From Planctomycetota bacterium (GTDB taxonomy: Bacteria > Planctomycetota > J058 > JAJDCP01), in the NCBI GenBank assembly GCA_029260765.1, contig JAJDCP010000066.1:1-49955 (forward strand): a DNA stretch of 49,955 nt, written 5' to 3'. The number at the start of each line of letters is the position of its first letter. Position 1 is the first letter of the stretch. Made by a program: the position numbers and the translations under genes. The notes under the pieces are model-generated. The model had not been told where the DNA came from. It saw only the letters and a list, made by a program, of their open reading frames with translations, and made no database searches. This document shows, one piece after another, positions 33,468 to 41,994 of this stretch.

Positions 33468-34693
33468 CAGCTCCCCAGCTCTACGCGTACCATGCGGATC
33501 AGTTTCGCCAGCCCCTGCTTGACGACCTCGGTATCAGGGTGTCGCAAGATCACATACCCCTCCCCTTCATAGCCGTGCGCTGCAGGTTGGCCTGGCTTGG
33601 GCAGGCGCGCCTCGACCACCAGGGGGCCAAGCTCGCGCTGCGCCTCATCCAGCCCGTGGATAGCCCGCACACGGCCGCGGCCCTGGCCCCGCAAGAAGGC
33701 CGCGCCGACTGCGTACTTGCGCGCCGGTGGAGAAAACTCGTCGAGCAGCATCAGCCGGCAATACGCCTGGTAGAAGTCATGATCGTAGGCGTAGGAGATC
33801 AGGCTCGTGAACTGGGCGCCCGGTGGGCGTGCCCCCACTTCAGAGATCGCCACGCTGCCGTCTTTGCGATGGAACCACTCCATGTGGCTGAAGCCATCGC
33901 GCAGTCCCAAAGCCTGCAGACCGGCCTCACCGACCTGGCGGATCGCCTTATGCTCCGGTTCGTCAAGCTCGCGAGGCAACAGCACACACCATTGGATCCA
34001 GGGATTCTGCAGAACCTCTAGCGGCGTCGGGTAGTAACGCGAGATCGAAGACCAGACCACCCGTCCTCCCTGACAGACCGAATCGAAGGAGTGTTCCTCG
34101 CCCTGAATGAACTCTTCCAACAGCACAGGCCGCTGCGGCCCGGGAGGAAAATGCCTCAAGTAGCCCTGCAGCTCGGCCGGCGCGTTGAGGCGGAAGGTGT
34201 CTTTGGCCGCCGAGCCCGCGGGGGGTTTGACCACGATGGGAAACCCGACACGCTCGACGAAGCTCTGCACCTCGGCGAGCGTGCGTGCGGTGGCATGACG
34301 GGCGCAAGGCACCTCCGCACGCTGCAGGACTTCTTTCATGCGCCCTTTGTCGCGGAAATTGGAGGCCGTGTCCGGGTCGACGCCGGGCAGGTCCAGGCGC
34401 TCACGAACCAGCGCCAGGGGCACTTGCAGCTGCTCGAGGGTGCTGATCACCCGTTGCACCGGCCCGAGCTGCTGGGAGATCTTTTGCACGGCCGAGACGA
34501 TCTGTTCGGTATCCAGCCCACGGGCAATCTGGTAATGTGCCGCCAAGTTCGAGCGCAACTCCACGGGGATGCGCTGCGCCGGATCCTGGCTGATCAGCCC
34601 CAGGCGTACATGCTCGAGTCCCGCCGCCGCGCGCACGAAGCGCAGGGTGGTCTCGAGCAGAAATGGGGCAACAAAAACCGCAGAGACTGCCAT
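33467..34693 (-). CDS. ATP-grasp carboxylate-amine ligase paralogue B
   Basis: The 408-residue protein shares the same plan: VFVAPF N-terminal strand, FPIVVKP with Lys156, EEFIQGEEHSFD at 193-204, HMEWF at 270-274 and EVGARPPG at 285-292. It is the first gene of the leftward operon. Its start ATG shares a palindromic CATG (34691-34694) with glgA on the opposite strand; upstream in-frame ATG 34705 is possible but would overlap glgA. No clear ribosome binding site is visible, so translation may be leaderless or start elsewhere. It probably forms an amide or peptide-like bond in the cluster product. Confidence 0.88.
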   Translation of the reverse strand: MAVSAVFVAPFLLETTLRFVRAAAGLEHVRLGLISQDPAQRIPVELRSNLAAHYQIARGLDTEQIVSAVQKISQQLGPVQRVISTLEQLQVPLALVRERLDLPGVDPDTASNFRDKGRMKEVLQRAEVPCARHATARTLAEVQSFVERVGFPIVVKPPAGSAAKDTFRLNAPAELQGYLRHFPPGPQRPVLLEEFIQGEEHSFDSVCQGGRVVWSSISRYYPTPLEVLQNPWIQWCVLLPRELDEPEHKAIRQVGEAGLQALGLRDGFSHMEWFHRKDGSVAISEVGARPPGAQFTSLISYAYDHDFYQAYCRLMLLDEFSPPARKYAVGAAFLRGQGRGRVRAIHGLDEAQRELGPLVVEARLPKPGQPAAHGYEGEGYVILRHPDTEVVKQGLAKLIRMVRVELGS

Positions 34694-36173
34694 GCCCGCC
34701 AGCATACCCGAAAAACGCCTCAAGCTCTGTCTGCTCGCGTCCGAAATCGCGCCCTTCGCCAAGACAGGGGGCCTGGCCGATGTCAGCGCGGCCCTGGGGC
34801 GTTTTTTGCACGAACGCCAGCACGATGTCCGTCTGTTCCTGCCGCTGTATCGGCGCGTGCGGGCACAGCACACGCTGACCCCTGTCGAAGGGCTGCAGGA
34901 GATCGGCTTCCGCCTCGGCGACCGACTGGTCGGCTGCTCTGTGTGGCGCGCGCAGCTACCCGGTAGTGACTGCGCTGTGTACTGCATCGACAACCGGGAA
35001 ATGTTCGACGGCGACAGCCTCTACACCGGCGGCCGCCACGACGCGCTGCGGTTTCTCTTCTTCTGCCGGGCCGTGCTTGAGATCTGCCAGCGCATGGGCT
35101 TCGGTCCGGATGTCTTCCATTGCAACGACTGGCATACGGCGATGCTGCCTTTGCTGTTGAAGACCGACTACGCATGGGATCGGTTGTTCCACCACAGCAA
35201 GACCCTGCTCAGTATCCACAACCTCGGCTACCAGGGGCTCTTCTCCGCTGAGCCGTTGCTCGCGCGTGGCCTGTTCTCCCAGCCGGGCTTGCTGCATCAA
35301 GAGGATCTCGCTGCCGGGCGCATCAACTTCCTCAAGACAGGCATCTTGTTTGCAACCGGGCTGAGCACCGTCTCACGGACCTATGCCCGCGAGATCCAGA
35401 CCGCCGAGTACGGCGTCGGTCTCGAGGGCTATCTGCGGTTGCGCGACCAAGACCTGTACGGCATCGTCAATGGTGTGGACTACGGAGACTGGGACCCGGC
35501 GCACGACAAACTTCTACCCGCCAGGTACGGGCCCGAAGACCTGCAAGGCAAGCGCATCTGCCGCGACCGCCTGCTGCAGCAGATGGGGTTGCGGGCGGTG
35601 CATGGGCGCGTACCGGTGCTCGGCGTGGTGACGCGGCTCACACCACAGAAAGGGCTGAGTCTACTGTTCGAGCCGCTGCCCCGCTTTCTACGCAGCCGAG
35701 ACATGCGCGTGGTGGTGTTGGGCAGTGGAGCTGCCAGCCTCGAGCAGGATTTCCGTGACCTGCAAGGGATGTTCCCGGGACGGGTCTGCTACTACCAGGG
35801 CTACAACAACAAGCTCGCACACTGGATCGAGGCGGGCAGTGATATCTTCTTGATGCCTTCGCTCTACGAGCCGTGTGGCCTCAACCAGATGTACAGCCTG
35901 CGCTACGGGACTGTGCCGGTGGTCCGACGCACGGGAGGGCTGGCCGACACCGTCGAGCACTTCCAGGCCCGCACGCGCCAGGGCACGGGTTTCGTCTTCG
36001 AGCATTTTAACTCCCAGGGGCTGACCTGGGCGCTGGGAACGGCGCTCGAGGTGTTCCGTTTCGAGAACATCTGGCACAAGTTGATGCTCAATGGCATGAG
36101 GCAAGACTTCTCCTGGCAGCGCCAGGGTCCCCGCTACGAATGGCTCTACAAGAAACTGATGGCCGGGCGCTGA
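34692..36173 (+). CDS. glgA: Glycogen synthase (ADP-glucose type, GT5)
   Basis: The 493-residue protein has the GT5 signature KTGGLADV (24-31) for ADP-glucose, a C-terminal TRLTPQKGLSLLFE region and PSLYEPCGLNQMYSLRYGTVPVVRRTGGLADTV, the donor-binding loop. It extends an alpha-1,4-glucan from ADP-glucose. Length matches bacterial GlgA. glgC and glgB are absent from the window. ATG 34692 overlaps the divergent ATP-grasp start. The ATP-grasp gene at 36225 follows after 51 bases on the same strand, so the two may be co-transcribed. Confidence 0.93.
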   Translation: MPASIPEKRLKLCLLASEIAPFAKTGGLADVSAALGRFLHERQHDVRLFLPLYRRVRAQHTLTPVEGLQEIGFRLGDRLVGCSVWRAQLPGSDCAVYCIDNREMFDGDSLYTGGRHDALRFLFFCRAVLEICQRMGFGPDVFHCNDWHTAMLPLLLKTDYAWDRLFHHSKTLLSIHNLGYQGLFSAEPLLARGLFSQPGLLHQEDLAAGRINFLKTGILFATGLSTVSRTYAREIQTAEYGVGLEGYLRLRDQDLYGIVNGVDYGDWDPAHDKLLPARYGPEDLQGKRICRDRLLQQMGLRAVHGRVPVLGVVTRLTPQKGLSLLFEPLPRFLRSRDMRVVVLGSGAASLEQDFRDLQGMFPGRVCYYQGYNNKLAHWIEAGSDIFLMPSLYEPCGLNQMYSLRYGTVPVVRRTGGLADTVEHFQARTRQGTGFVFEHFNSQGLTWALGTALEVFRFENIWHKLMLNGMRQDFSWQRQGPRYEWLYKKLMAGR

Positions 36174-36224
36174 AGGCCGGCACACTACCCGAGAACCCCG
36201 CGCTTGCGCCGAGGCGAGAGATCG

Positions 36225-37451
36225 ATGCACGTTTTGTTTGTGGCCCCCGCGTTTCCGAACAACCAGATGACCTTTGTCCAAGCACTGCACTCGGTGGGGG
36301 CGCGTGTGACGGGCATCGGCGAAGTGCCGCAGCACGCGCTGCCGCGAGACCTCAAGAGTTGTTTGTACGGCTACGAGCAGGTGCGCTCGGTCGTGCACGA
36401 GCCCAGCCTGTTCGACGCCGTGCGCAGGGTACAGAAGCGCGAATGGGTCGACCGGCTCGAGGCTACCGTCGAGGCCCATGTGCTCGCGGCAGCCAAGGTC
36501 CGGGAGGCCTGTTCGATTCCGGGCACATCGGTGCGGACGACGTTCTTGTGCCGCGACAAGCCGGCGATGAAAGAAGCGCTGCGTCAGGGTGGGGTGGCTT
36601 GCGCGGCCTCGATCGGGACATCTTCTGCCGATGAGGTGCGGGCGTTTGCCAGTCAGGTGGGCTACCCGGTGATCATCAAGCCACGTGACGCTGCCGGCGC
36701 GTCGGGGACCTTCCGGGCCGACAATGCCGTCGAGCTCGAGCAGGCGATGCAGGCGGCCGGAGTGGCGCAGGGGTTTTCGGTCGCGGTCGAGGAGTTCATC
36801 GAAGGCCACGAAGGCTTCTATGACACGCTCTGTATCGACGGCCAGGTCGCCCATGAGTTTGCCAGCCACTACTTCCCCAATGTGCTCGAGGCGATGCGCG
36901 AGCGCTGGATCTCGCCGCAGATCGTGACGACCAACCGGCTCGACGAGCCCTCGTACCGAGAGGTCGCGCTGATGGCGCGCAAGGTCAACAAGCTGTTGGG
37001 CATCGGCACGACGGCTACCCACATGGAGTGGTTCTTCGGTCCCAAGGGGCTGAAGTTCTCGGAGATCGGCTGCCGGCCACCCGGCGTCGGGGCCTGGGAC
37101 CTGTACTGCGCGGCCCACGAGATGGACCTGTACCGGGACTGGGCGAATACGATCGTGCACGGCAAGGTGAAGCAACATCGCTCGCGCAAATATGCGGCGG
37201 GCATGATCGCGCTGCGGCCGGAGTGCGACGGAGTGATCACTGGCTACGAGGGCGTCGAGAAGATGCGCCACCAGCTCAAAGATCTGTTGATTGACGACTA
37301 CTTCCCAGCACCGGGGACGCGCACACAGCCAGTGGGCGCCGGCTACATGGCCAACGCCTGGGTACGGTTGCGGCACGAGAACTACGACACCTTGCGAGAG
37401 CTCTTGTCGCGCATCGGCGAGCAGGTCAAGGTGCGGGCGCGGCCGGTCTGA
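36225..37451 (+). CDS. ATP-grasp carboxylate-amine ligase paralogue C
   Basis: The 408-residue protein again shows VLFVAPAFP, YPVIIKP with Lys152, EEFIEGHEGFYD at 189-200, HMEWF at 266-270 and EIGCRPPG at 280-287. It also shares a RERWISPQIVTTNRLDEP stretch with paralogue A (SEQWVSPQTVTLREPEQP). ATG 36225 follows GAGAG. It lies downstream of glgA and points away from paralogues A and B. Three diverged copies around glgA suggest each adds a different building block (inference). It converges with the lipoprotein gene ending at 37470. Confidence 0.9.
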   Translation: MHVLFVAPAFPNNQMTFVQALHSVGARVTGIGEVPQHALPRDLKSCLYGYEQVRSVVHEPSLFDAVRRVQKREWVDRLEATVEAHVLAAAKVREACSIPGTSVRTTFLCRDKPAMKEALRQGGVACAASIGTSSADEVRAFASQVGYPVIIKPRDAAGASGTFRADNAVELEQAMQAAGVAQGFSVAVEEFIEGHEGFYDTLCIDGQVAHEFASHYFPNVLEAMRERWISPQIVTTNRLDEPSYREVALMARKVNKLLGIGTTATHMEWFFGPKGLKFSEIGCRPPGVGAWDLYCAAHEMDLYRDWANTIVHGKVKQHRSRKYAAGMIALRPECDGVITGYEGVEKMRHQLKDLLIDDYFPAPGTRTQPVGAGYMANAWVRLRHENYDTLRELLSRIGEQVKVRARPV

Positions 37452-37469
37452 AAAGGTTGCGGGAACAGC

Positions 37470-38084
37470 CTACTCGGACCACTCCTCTTCGGGCAGGTGC
37501 GAGTAGAAATTGAGCGCGACCCTGCGGGCCGCCTGCTTCAACAGAGCACGCTCGACCGCCTCGTCTTCGGTCTCGGTGACCGAGTAGTCGAGGAACTTCT
37601 GGGCACGCGGATCGGGGTGCTCGAATTCTCGCTTCTGGTTGAAGATCACCTCGCCATCGTGGGTGAAATCGTAGACCGAGTACTCGAGCTTCAGCCGCCC
37701 CCGCAGCATGCCGATGTCGTTGATCGAGCGCGTGCGCAAGTCGACGATCTCGCCCACACAGACGTAGTCGGCATCGAGCTCGGCCGCGAGCTGCTCCCAG
37801 CTCAATGAGCGCACATCGAGCTCTGCTTCCAGATTCAGCAGGTCTTTGGCGCTGATCATGGTCAGCTCTTCTTCGTCGGCATTGATCATCACCTGGTTGG
37901 TGATGTCCTTGGCCAGTTTCGTCCCAGGCTCGCTGTCGAAGTGGCCTTCATAGGTGGTGTTGAAGGGGACGACCACCATCCGCTTGCCGATCACATCAAA
38001 GGCGGGCTCGATCAGGTCGTCGGTGTTTGAACACCCACCCAGCACAACAGCACACAAGACCATGAGGCCACTCAGTCGCGCCAT
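37470..38084 (-). CDS. Lipoprotein, CsgG/LpoB-like fold possible (copy 2)
   Basis: The 204-residue protein has a lipoprotein signal ending VVLGGC. The mature part, RMVVVPFNTTYEGHFDSEPGTKLAKDITNQV, then LAAELDADYVCVGEIVDLRTRS, resembles the strand-helix layout of CsgG/LpoB/TolB-N type lipoproteins (VxPF, ADYVxxGEI). It is clearly paralogous to the protein at 38099 and is last in the kdsC operon, 14 bases downstream. AGGAG precedes the ATG. An outer-membrane role in LPS or envelope assembly is an inference from the operon. Confidence 0.82.
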   Translation of the reverse strand: MARLSGLMVLCAVVLGGCSNTDDLIEPAFDVIGKRMVVVPFNTTYEGHFDSEPGTKLAKDITNQVMINADEEELTMISAKDLLNLEAELDVRSLSWEQLAAELDADYVCVGEIVDLRTRSINDIGMLRGRLKLEYSVYDFTHDGEVIFNQKREFEHPDPRAQKFLDYSVTETEDEAVERALLKQAARRVALNFYSHLPEEEWSE

Positions 38085-38098
38085 CTCAGATCTCCTGC

Positions 38099-38716
38099 TC
38101 AGCGGATACGCTTCTTGGCGTCCTCGGGAAAGTGCGAATAGAAGTTCAAGGCCAAGCGCCAGCCAGCATGCGAGACCAGACCGCGCTCGATGTCCTCTTC
38201 GGTCTTGCCGATCACCGAATATCCGGTGAACTCATTCGTGCGGACATCCGGAAACAGGAACTCTTCATTCTCATTGAAGACGACCCGGTCGTCGCGCGTG
38301 GTGTCGATCACCGTCAGCTCGCACAGCAGCTTGCCCCTCAACAGTGCGACGTCCGTGGACAGCCGCGTCTGCAGGTCGAGGATCTCGCCGTAGCAGACAT
38401 AGTCGGCCCCGACCTCACTGGCGAGGTCGTGCCAGCTCAACTTCCGGATGTCCTGCTCTTCATCGAGCTTCTCCAGCACGCGGATGTCGATCATCTTCAG
38501 CTCTTCGGCGTCGGCGTTGAGCTTGACGTTGAGCGTGATCGCTTTCGCGATGGCGATACCGGGCTCACTGTCGAAGTAGTCCGCGTCCCAGCTCTTGAAA
38601 GGCACGACGACCATCGTCTTGCCCATGACGTCGAACTCTGGTTCGATCAGGTCTGAGCCGCACCCCGCCAGCAACGCGGCGCAGAGCCCCACGAGAATCC
38701 GAAGCCTTGAACCCAT
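38099..38716 (-). CDS. Lipoprotein, CsgG/LpoB-like fold possible (copy 1)
   Basis: The 205-residue protein has a lipobox LLAGC and a mature region TMVVVPFKSWDADYFDSEPGIAIAKAITLNV with a later EVGADYVCYGEILDLQTR. It is paralogous to the protein at 37470 over its full length (shared DLIEPxFDVxGKxMVVVPF, FDSEPG, INAD/LNADxEEL and FYSHxPE). ATG 38716 overlaps the preceding stop (TGATG), so it is coupled to the OstA-like gene. A divergent LptE-like partner for LPS transport is one possibility but unproven. Confidence 0.82.
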   Translation of the reverse strand: MGSRLRILVGLCAALLAGCGSDLIEPEFDVMGKTMVVVPFKSWDADYFDSEPGIAIAKAITLNVKLNADAEELKMIDIRVLEKLDEEQDIRKLSWHDLASEVGADYVCYGEILDLQTRLSTDVALLRGKLLCELTVIDTTRDDRVVFNENEEFLFPDVRTNEFTGYSVIGKTEEDIERGLVSHAGWRLALNFYSHFPEDAKKRIR

Positions 38717-41700
38717 CAGGGGGCCTCCCATGCAGGTAGCTTTTTGATGCGGTACTCCTCGAGCTCCAGGACCGGTAGGCCCTGCACGAAGACGCGCACG
38801 GGGTTGCCGCGCAGCACACCGCTGCGCAAGACCAGATCGACCTCGAGCTCCTCGCCCTCGAGACGCCCCTGCTCGGCGGAGAGGAGCGCCACAATCTGCT
38901 CGGAGAGCCACAAACGGGACGGGTCGCGGGCAGAATCCAGCTCGATGCGCCCACGCCGGGCATCGATCCTCGAGCTGCTGCCGTCGCTGTGCACCAAACT
39001 GATCCGGACTTCCTCCAACAACTCGACAGTTCCCAACCGTTCGGAGTAGCTGATATCGCTGGCGCTTGCCGTCAGCGGTGGCCGCTCGAAACCCGGCCGC
39101 GTAGCGCGGGTCGAGACTCGCACGGTCCACGCCCCCAGGCTGTCGCCCAGCAGCGCGCGCTGGCCGCGGATGTGCTCGCCCCAGAACCTGAGGCGGCGCC
39201 CTTCGGCGTCCAGCGGGCCGAGCAGCACCACGGGGTTGCTGTCTCCGCGCGCGGTGAAGCCGGCCAGCAGACGTCCACGCCGGAAGGTGACCGCCAGCTG
39301 CTCTGCCTGCGCCTGCCAGATTCCACTCTGCCATAGCATCTCCGCTTCGACATTGCCGCGAACCACCAAGCTGTCTGCGGCGATGAAGTACAGCAGCGAA
39401 TCGCTGCGCAGCCGCGTGCGGCCCGATCGAAACACCACACCGCCGCCGGCAACCAGGACCGAATCGGCCAGGCTCAGGCTCGGGACCTCGGCACGCCCTC
39501 CCGCAAAGGCGAAGACAAGCTTGTGCCCTGGAAGCGGCACGGCCGTGACCGTGCGCAGTCCCCCGGTGTCAAAGGTCGCCTCGAAGCTCTCGCAGCCAAA
39601 ATCGATCGGCCCGGTCCGCGTCTGCCCGAACATGCCGGCATCGATCCGCGCTTGCACACCGTGGAGGGCCCGCAGGCGCCCACCTCCGGAATCTAGCTCA
39701 AGTGTGTCACCGCTCAGTCTCAGCAATCCCATCTGCAGCACTGGCTGCGCTTCCCAGGCAGGCCCCCGCGTCGTCAGGTAGCGTTGCCGCAATAGATCGA
39801 GCCGCAGCCAACCGCCCTCGAGCCGCAGCAATTGAGCCTGCAGGCTGTCCGGCTGCAAAGAGGCGCCAACACCGCCCGAATCGCCGCCTCCCGGCCCAGC
39901 CAGAAACAACTCCAAGCGGGCGGGCGCGCCGAAGAGCTGCACATCGCTGGCACGCGTGGCCCAAGAACCAGCCAAAGCTCGCTGCAGCGCCCCCGGGGTC
40001 GCAGTGCTGAACAGCCGGCCCGGGTCGAGCGCCTGTTCGAGCTTTCGACGTAGACTGCTACCCGCGTAGATGCGCTCAAGCTTGAGCCAGAGCGAGTCTG
40101 CAGACCCACGCAACAGGCTGAATCCCAAACTGTCCGCCAGACCAGGGAGTGGCGCAGCGCGCGGACTGAGGAAGGCCTCGACATGCCCCAGCAACCTGGC
40201 CTGCATGTCTGCCAGGTCGAAGTCGAGGCTATCCGCTTGTAGCCGATGCGGCCCGAGCTCGAGCTGGGGTGGCCCACCGTCGGGCAATCGACCTCCCAAA
40301 CGCAGCGACCGGTTTCTGAGGTAGCGCAGGCTGCCGCAGAGCAGCTCACCCTCCCCCAACATGCCCGTAACCCGAAGAGGTTGACCGCGGGCGGACAGGC
40401 TGTCGAGCTCGAGCTGTCCTGCCCTGCGCCGCAAGCGGGCTTCGAGCTGATCGGCCTGCAGTCGTATCCGGGTGGTGTCGCCAAACGGCGAGTTGCTGAG
40501 CAGCGAGTCCGCCAGAATCGCGTGCACGCTGCCCCGCGCCCGCAACTCGCCCGTCGCGAAGAAATAGCGCAACTCCTCAGCCGCCAGCTCCTCGCCCGAG
40601 CGTGCCCGCCAGGCCCGCACGCCAGGCCCGCTCAGAAGTACGCGCAAGGTGTCTGTCTCGAGCTTGCCGGCCTGCAGATCCCAGCCGTCGAACAGGCCCG
40701 AGACCATCTCGGCATGGGCTGCCCTCAGTCGCAGCGCCCCGCTGTCGGCGCTGACCGGCAGGGTGGTGTCTGCCAGCGGCACGTGGCGTGGCCCCAACCC
40801 CAGCCGCAGGTTGCCGAACTGGAAATAGCGCGGCGCCCTCTCTCCGAAGCTCTCGTAGGGCTGCGCGCCGAGCAGCTGCTCGAGCTGCCAGTCCGATTCC
40901 CAAGCCTCGACCAGGTCGGGGAACACCACCCAGAGGCTGTCGAAGCCCCCCTGGCCGCCCACACGAGGGCTGCCGAACAGCCGCGCGTCCCCAAAGCTCT
41001 GCAGAGACCAGGCCCGGCCACTACTGCCCGCAAGGTAGGCCGAGTCGCCATCGAGGTGGGCCTGCAACCGGGCCCGGCCAGCAGAGCGCACAAAGGCGGT
41101 GTCGAAGACCAGGCGAACCGGTGCCGCGAGCCGCAGGCTGTCGAGAGCGCCCCGCGCTTGCAAGCCCTCGGCTCTGCCCAGCACTTGAGGCAGACCGAAG
41201 ACGACCCGATTCTGGCTTTCGAGGCGCAGCAGCTCAACGATCAACGAGTCACTCTGCGCCATACGTTTGACCGCGGGCAAGTGCAGCGCCGCCCGATCGA
41301 GAGCCAGCAGCAGGCCGTGCGAGCTCTCGAGCAGGCAGCCGCCGCTGAGCTCGACTTTCAATCCCTGAGCATCAGGCTTGGGCCCCGAGCGGGGGAAGTA
41401 GCTGAGATCGGCTCGTGGCGCGGAGACCCACAGCGTCTCCAGTGCGGGGCCGCTCGGGCGGAGGCGCGTCTGAACCAGCACGGTCTCAGGGGGCTGCGAG
41501 GGCTCGCGGAAACGCTCGTCGGCAAAGGGCAACTCGATATGACCGCCCAACCAGGCTTGATGCAGGTCGGCCAGCCAAGGCTGGCCCTCCCAATAGGCAG
41601 GACCTGCCTGGGCGATGGTCACGGTGTCAGCGACCCGTACATGATGCTGAGGCCTCAGGATCTGGGCACGCAGGCTGTCGAGTTGCCAGACCTGGCCGTC

Positions 41701-41994
41701 CATCGTATACGCGAAGCCTACCGTGCGGGCTTCGAGGCAACGTAGACTGACCTCGTAGGGCGCTGGCTGTATGAAGAGCCCGCCGCTATCGCCCACGCGG
41801 ACGCGCTTGCGGGGCAGGTGGAAGTCGAGCGAAAAGTCGCTGGCCAGCAGGCCACCGTCAGGGATACGCTGCGCGCTCTCTGTTGGAGGCTCGCCGAAAT
41901 CAGGCAGGCTCTCGGTCTGGGCTCCGTACATGAAGAGCAGCACGACAGGCGGCAAAAACAGCAGCAGGAATCTCGCGATGCGCGAGCGTCTCAA
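38716..41994 (-). CDS. Giant OstA/LptC-LptA-like LPS-transport protein
   Basis: The 1092-residue protein begins with an N-terminal membrane anchor (FLLLFLPPVVLLFMYGA) and continues as beta-rich repeats of the OstA/LptC-LptA type: short strands such as ADSLVVRGNVEAEMLWQSG, LRSDSLLYFIAADSL and a terminal VEEV/ELLEEVRISLVHSDG segment. Bacterial LptC and LptA are 160-190 residues; this one looks like many jellyroll strands in one chain. It follows kdsC directly, as lptC-lptA follow kdsC in Proteobacteria. The TTG start overlaps the KdsC stop (TTGA). It would form a periplasmic LPS bridge (inference). Confidence 0.72.
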   Translation of the reverse strand: MRRSRIARFLLLFLPPVVLLFMYGAQTESLPDFGEPPTESAQRIPDGGLLASDFSLDFHLPRKRVRVGDSGGLFIQPAPYEVSLRCLEARTVGFAYTMDGQVWQLDSLRAQILRPQHHVRVADTVTIAQAGPAYWEGQPWLADLHQAWLGGHIELPFADERFREPSQPPETVLVQTRLRPSGPALETLWVSAPRADLSYFPRSGPKPDAQGLKVELSGGCLLESSHGLLLALDRAALHLPAVKRMAQSDSLIVELLRLESQNRVVFGLPQVLGRAEGLQARGALDSLRLAAPVRLVFDTAFVRSAGRARLQAHLDGDSAYLAGSSGRAWSLQSFGDARLFGSPRVGGQGGFDSLWVVFPDLVEAWESDWQLEQLLGAQPYESFGERAPRYFQFGNLRLGLGPRHVPLADTTLPVSADSGALRLRAAHAEMVSGLFDGWDLQAGKLETDTLRVLLSGPGVRAWRARSGEELAAEELRYFFATGELRARGSVHAILADSLLSNSPFGDTTRIRLQADQLEARLRRRAGQLELDSLSARGQPLRVTGMLGEGELLCGSLRYLRNRSLRLGGRLPDGGPPQLELGPHRLQADSLDFDLADMQARLLGHVEAFLSPRAAPLPGLADSLGFSLLRGSADSLWLKLERIYAGSSLRRKLEQALDPGRLFSTATPGALQRALAGSWATRASDVQLFGAPARLELFLAGPGGGDSGGVGASLQPDSLQAQLLRLEGGWLRLDLLRQRYLTTRGPAWEAQPVLQMGLLRLSGDTLELDSGGGRLRALHGVQARIDAGMFGQTRTGPIDFGCESFEATFDTGGLRTVTAVPLPGHKLVFAFAGGRAEVPSLSLADSVLVAGGGVVFRSGRTRLRSDSLLYFIAADSLVVRGNVEAEMLWQSGIWQAQAEQLAVTFRRGRLLAGFTARGDSNPVVLLGPLDAEGRRLRFWGEHIRGQRALLGDSLGAWTVRVSTRATRPGFERPPLTASASDISYSERLGTVELLEEVRISLVHSDGSSSRIDARRGRIELDSARDPSRLWLSEQIVALLSAEQGRLEGEELEVDLVLRSGVLRGNPVRVFVQGLPVLELEEYRIKKLPAWEAP

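Noticed and set aside
35688..37376. 562-residue frame antisense to glgA and ATP-grasp C
   Set aside because: Both sense genes have clear catalytic motifs; the antisense frame has none.
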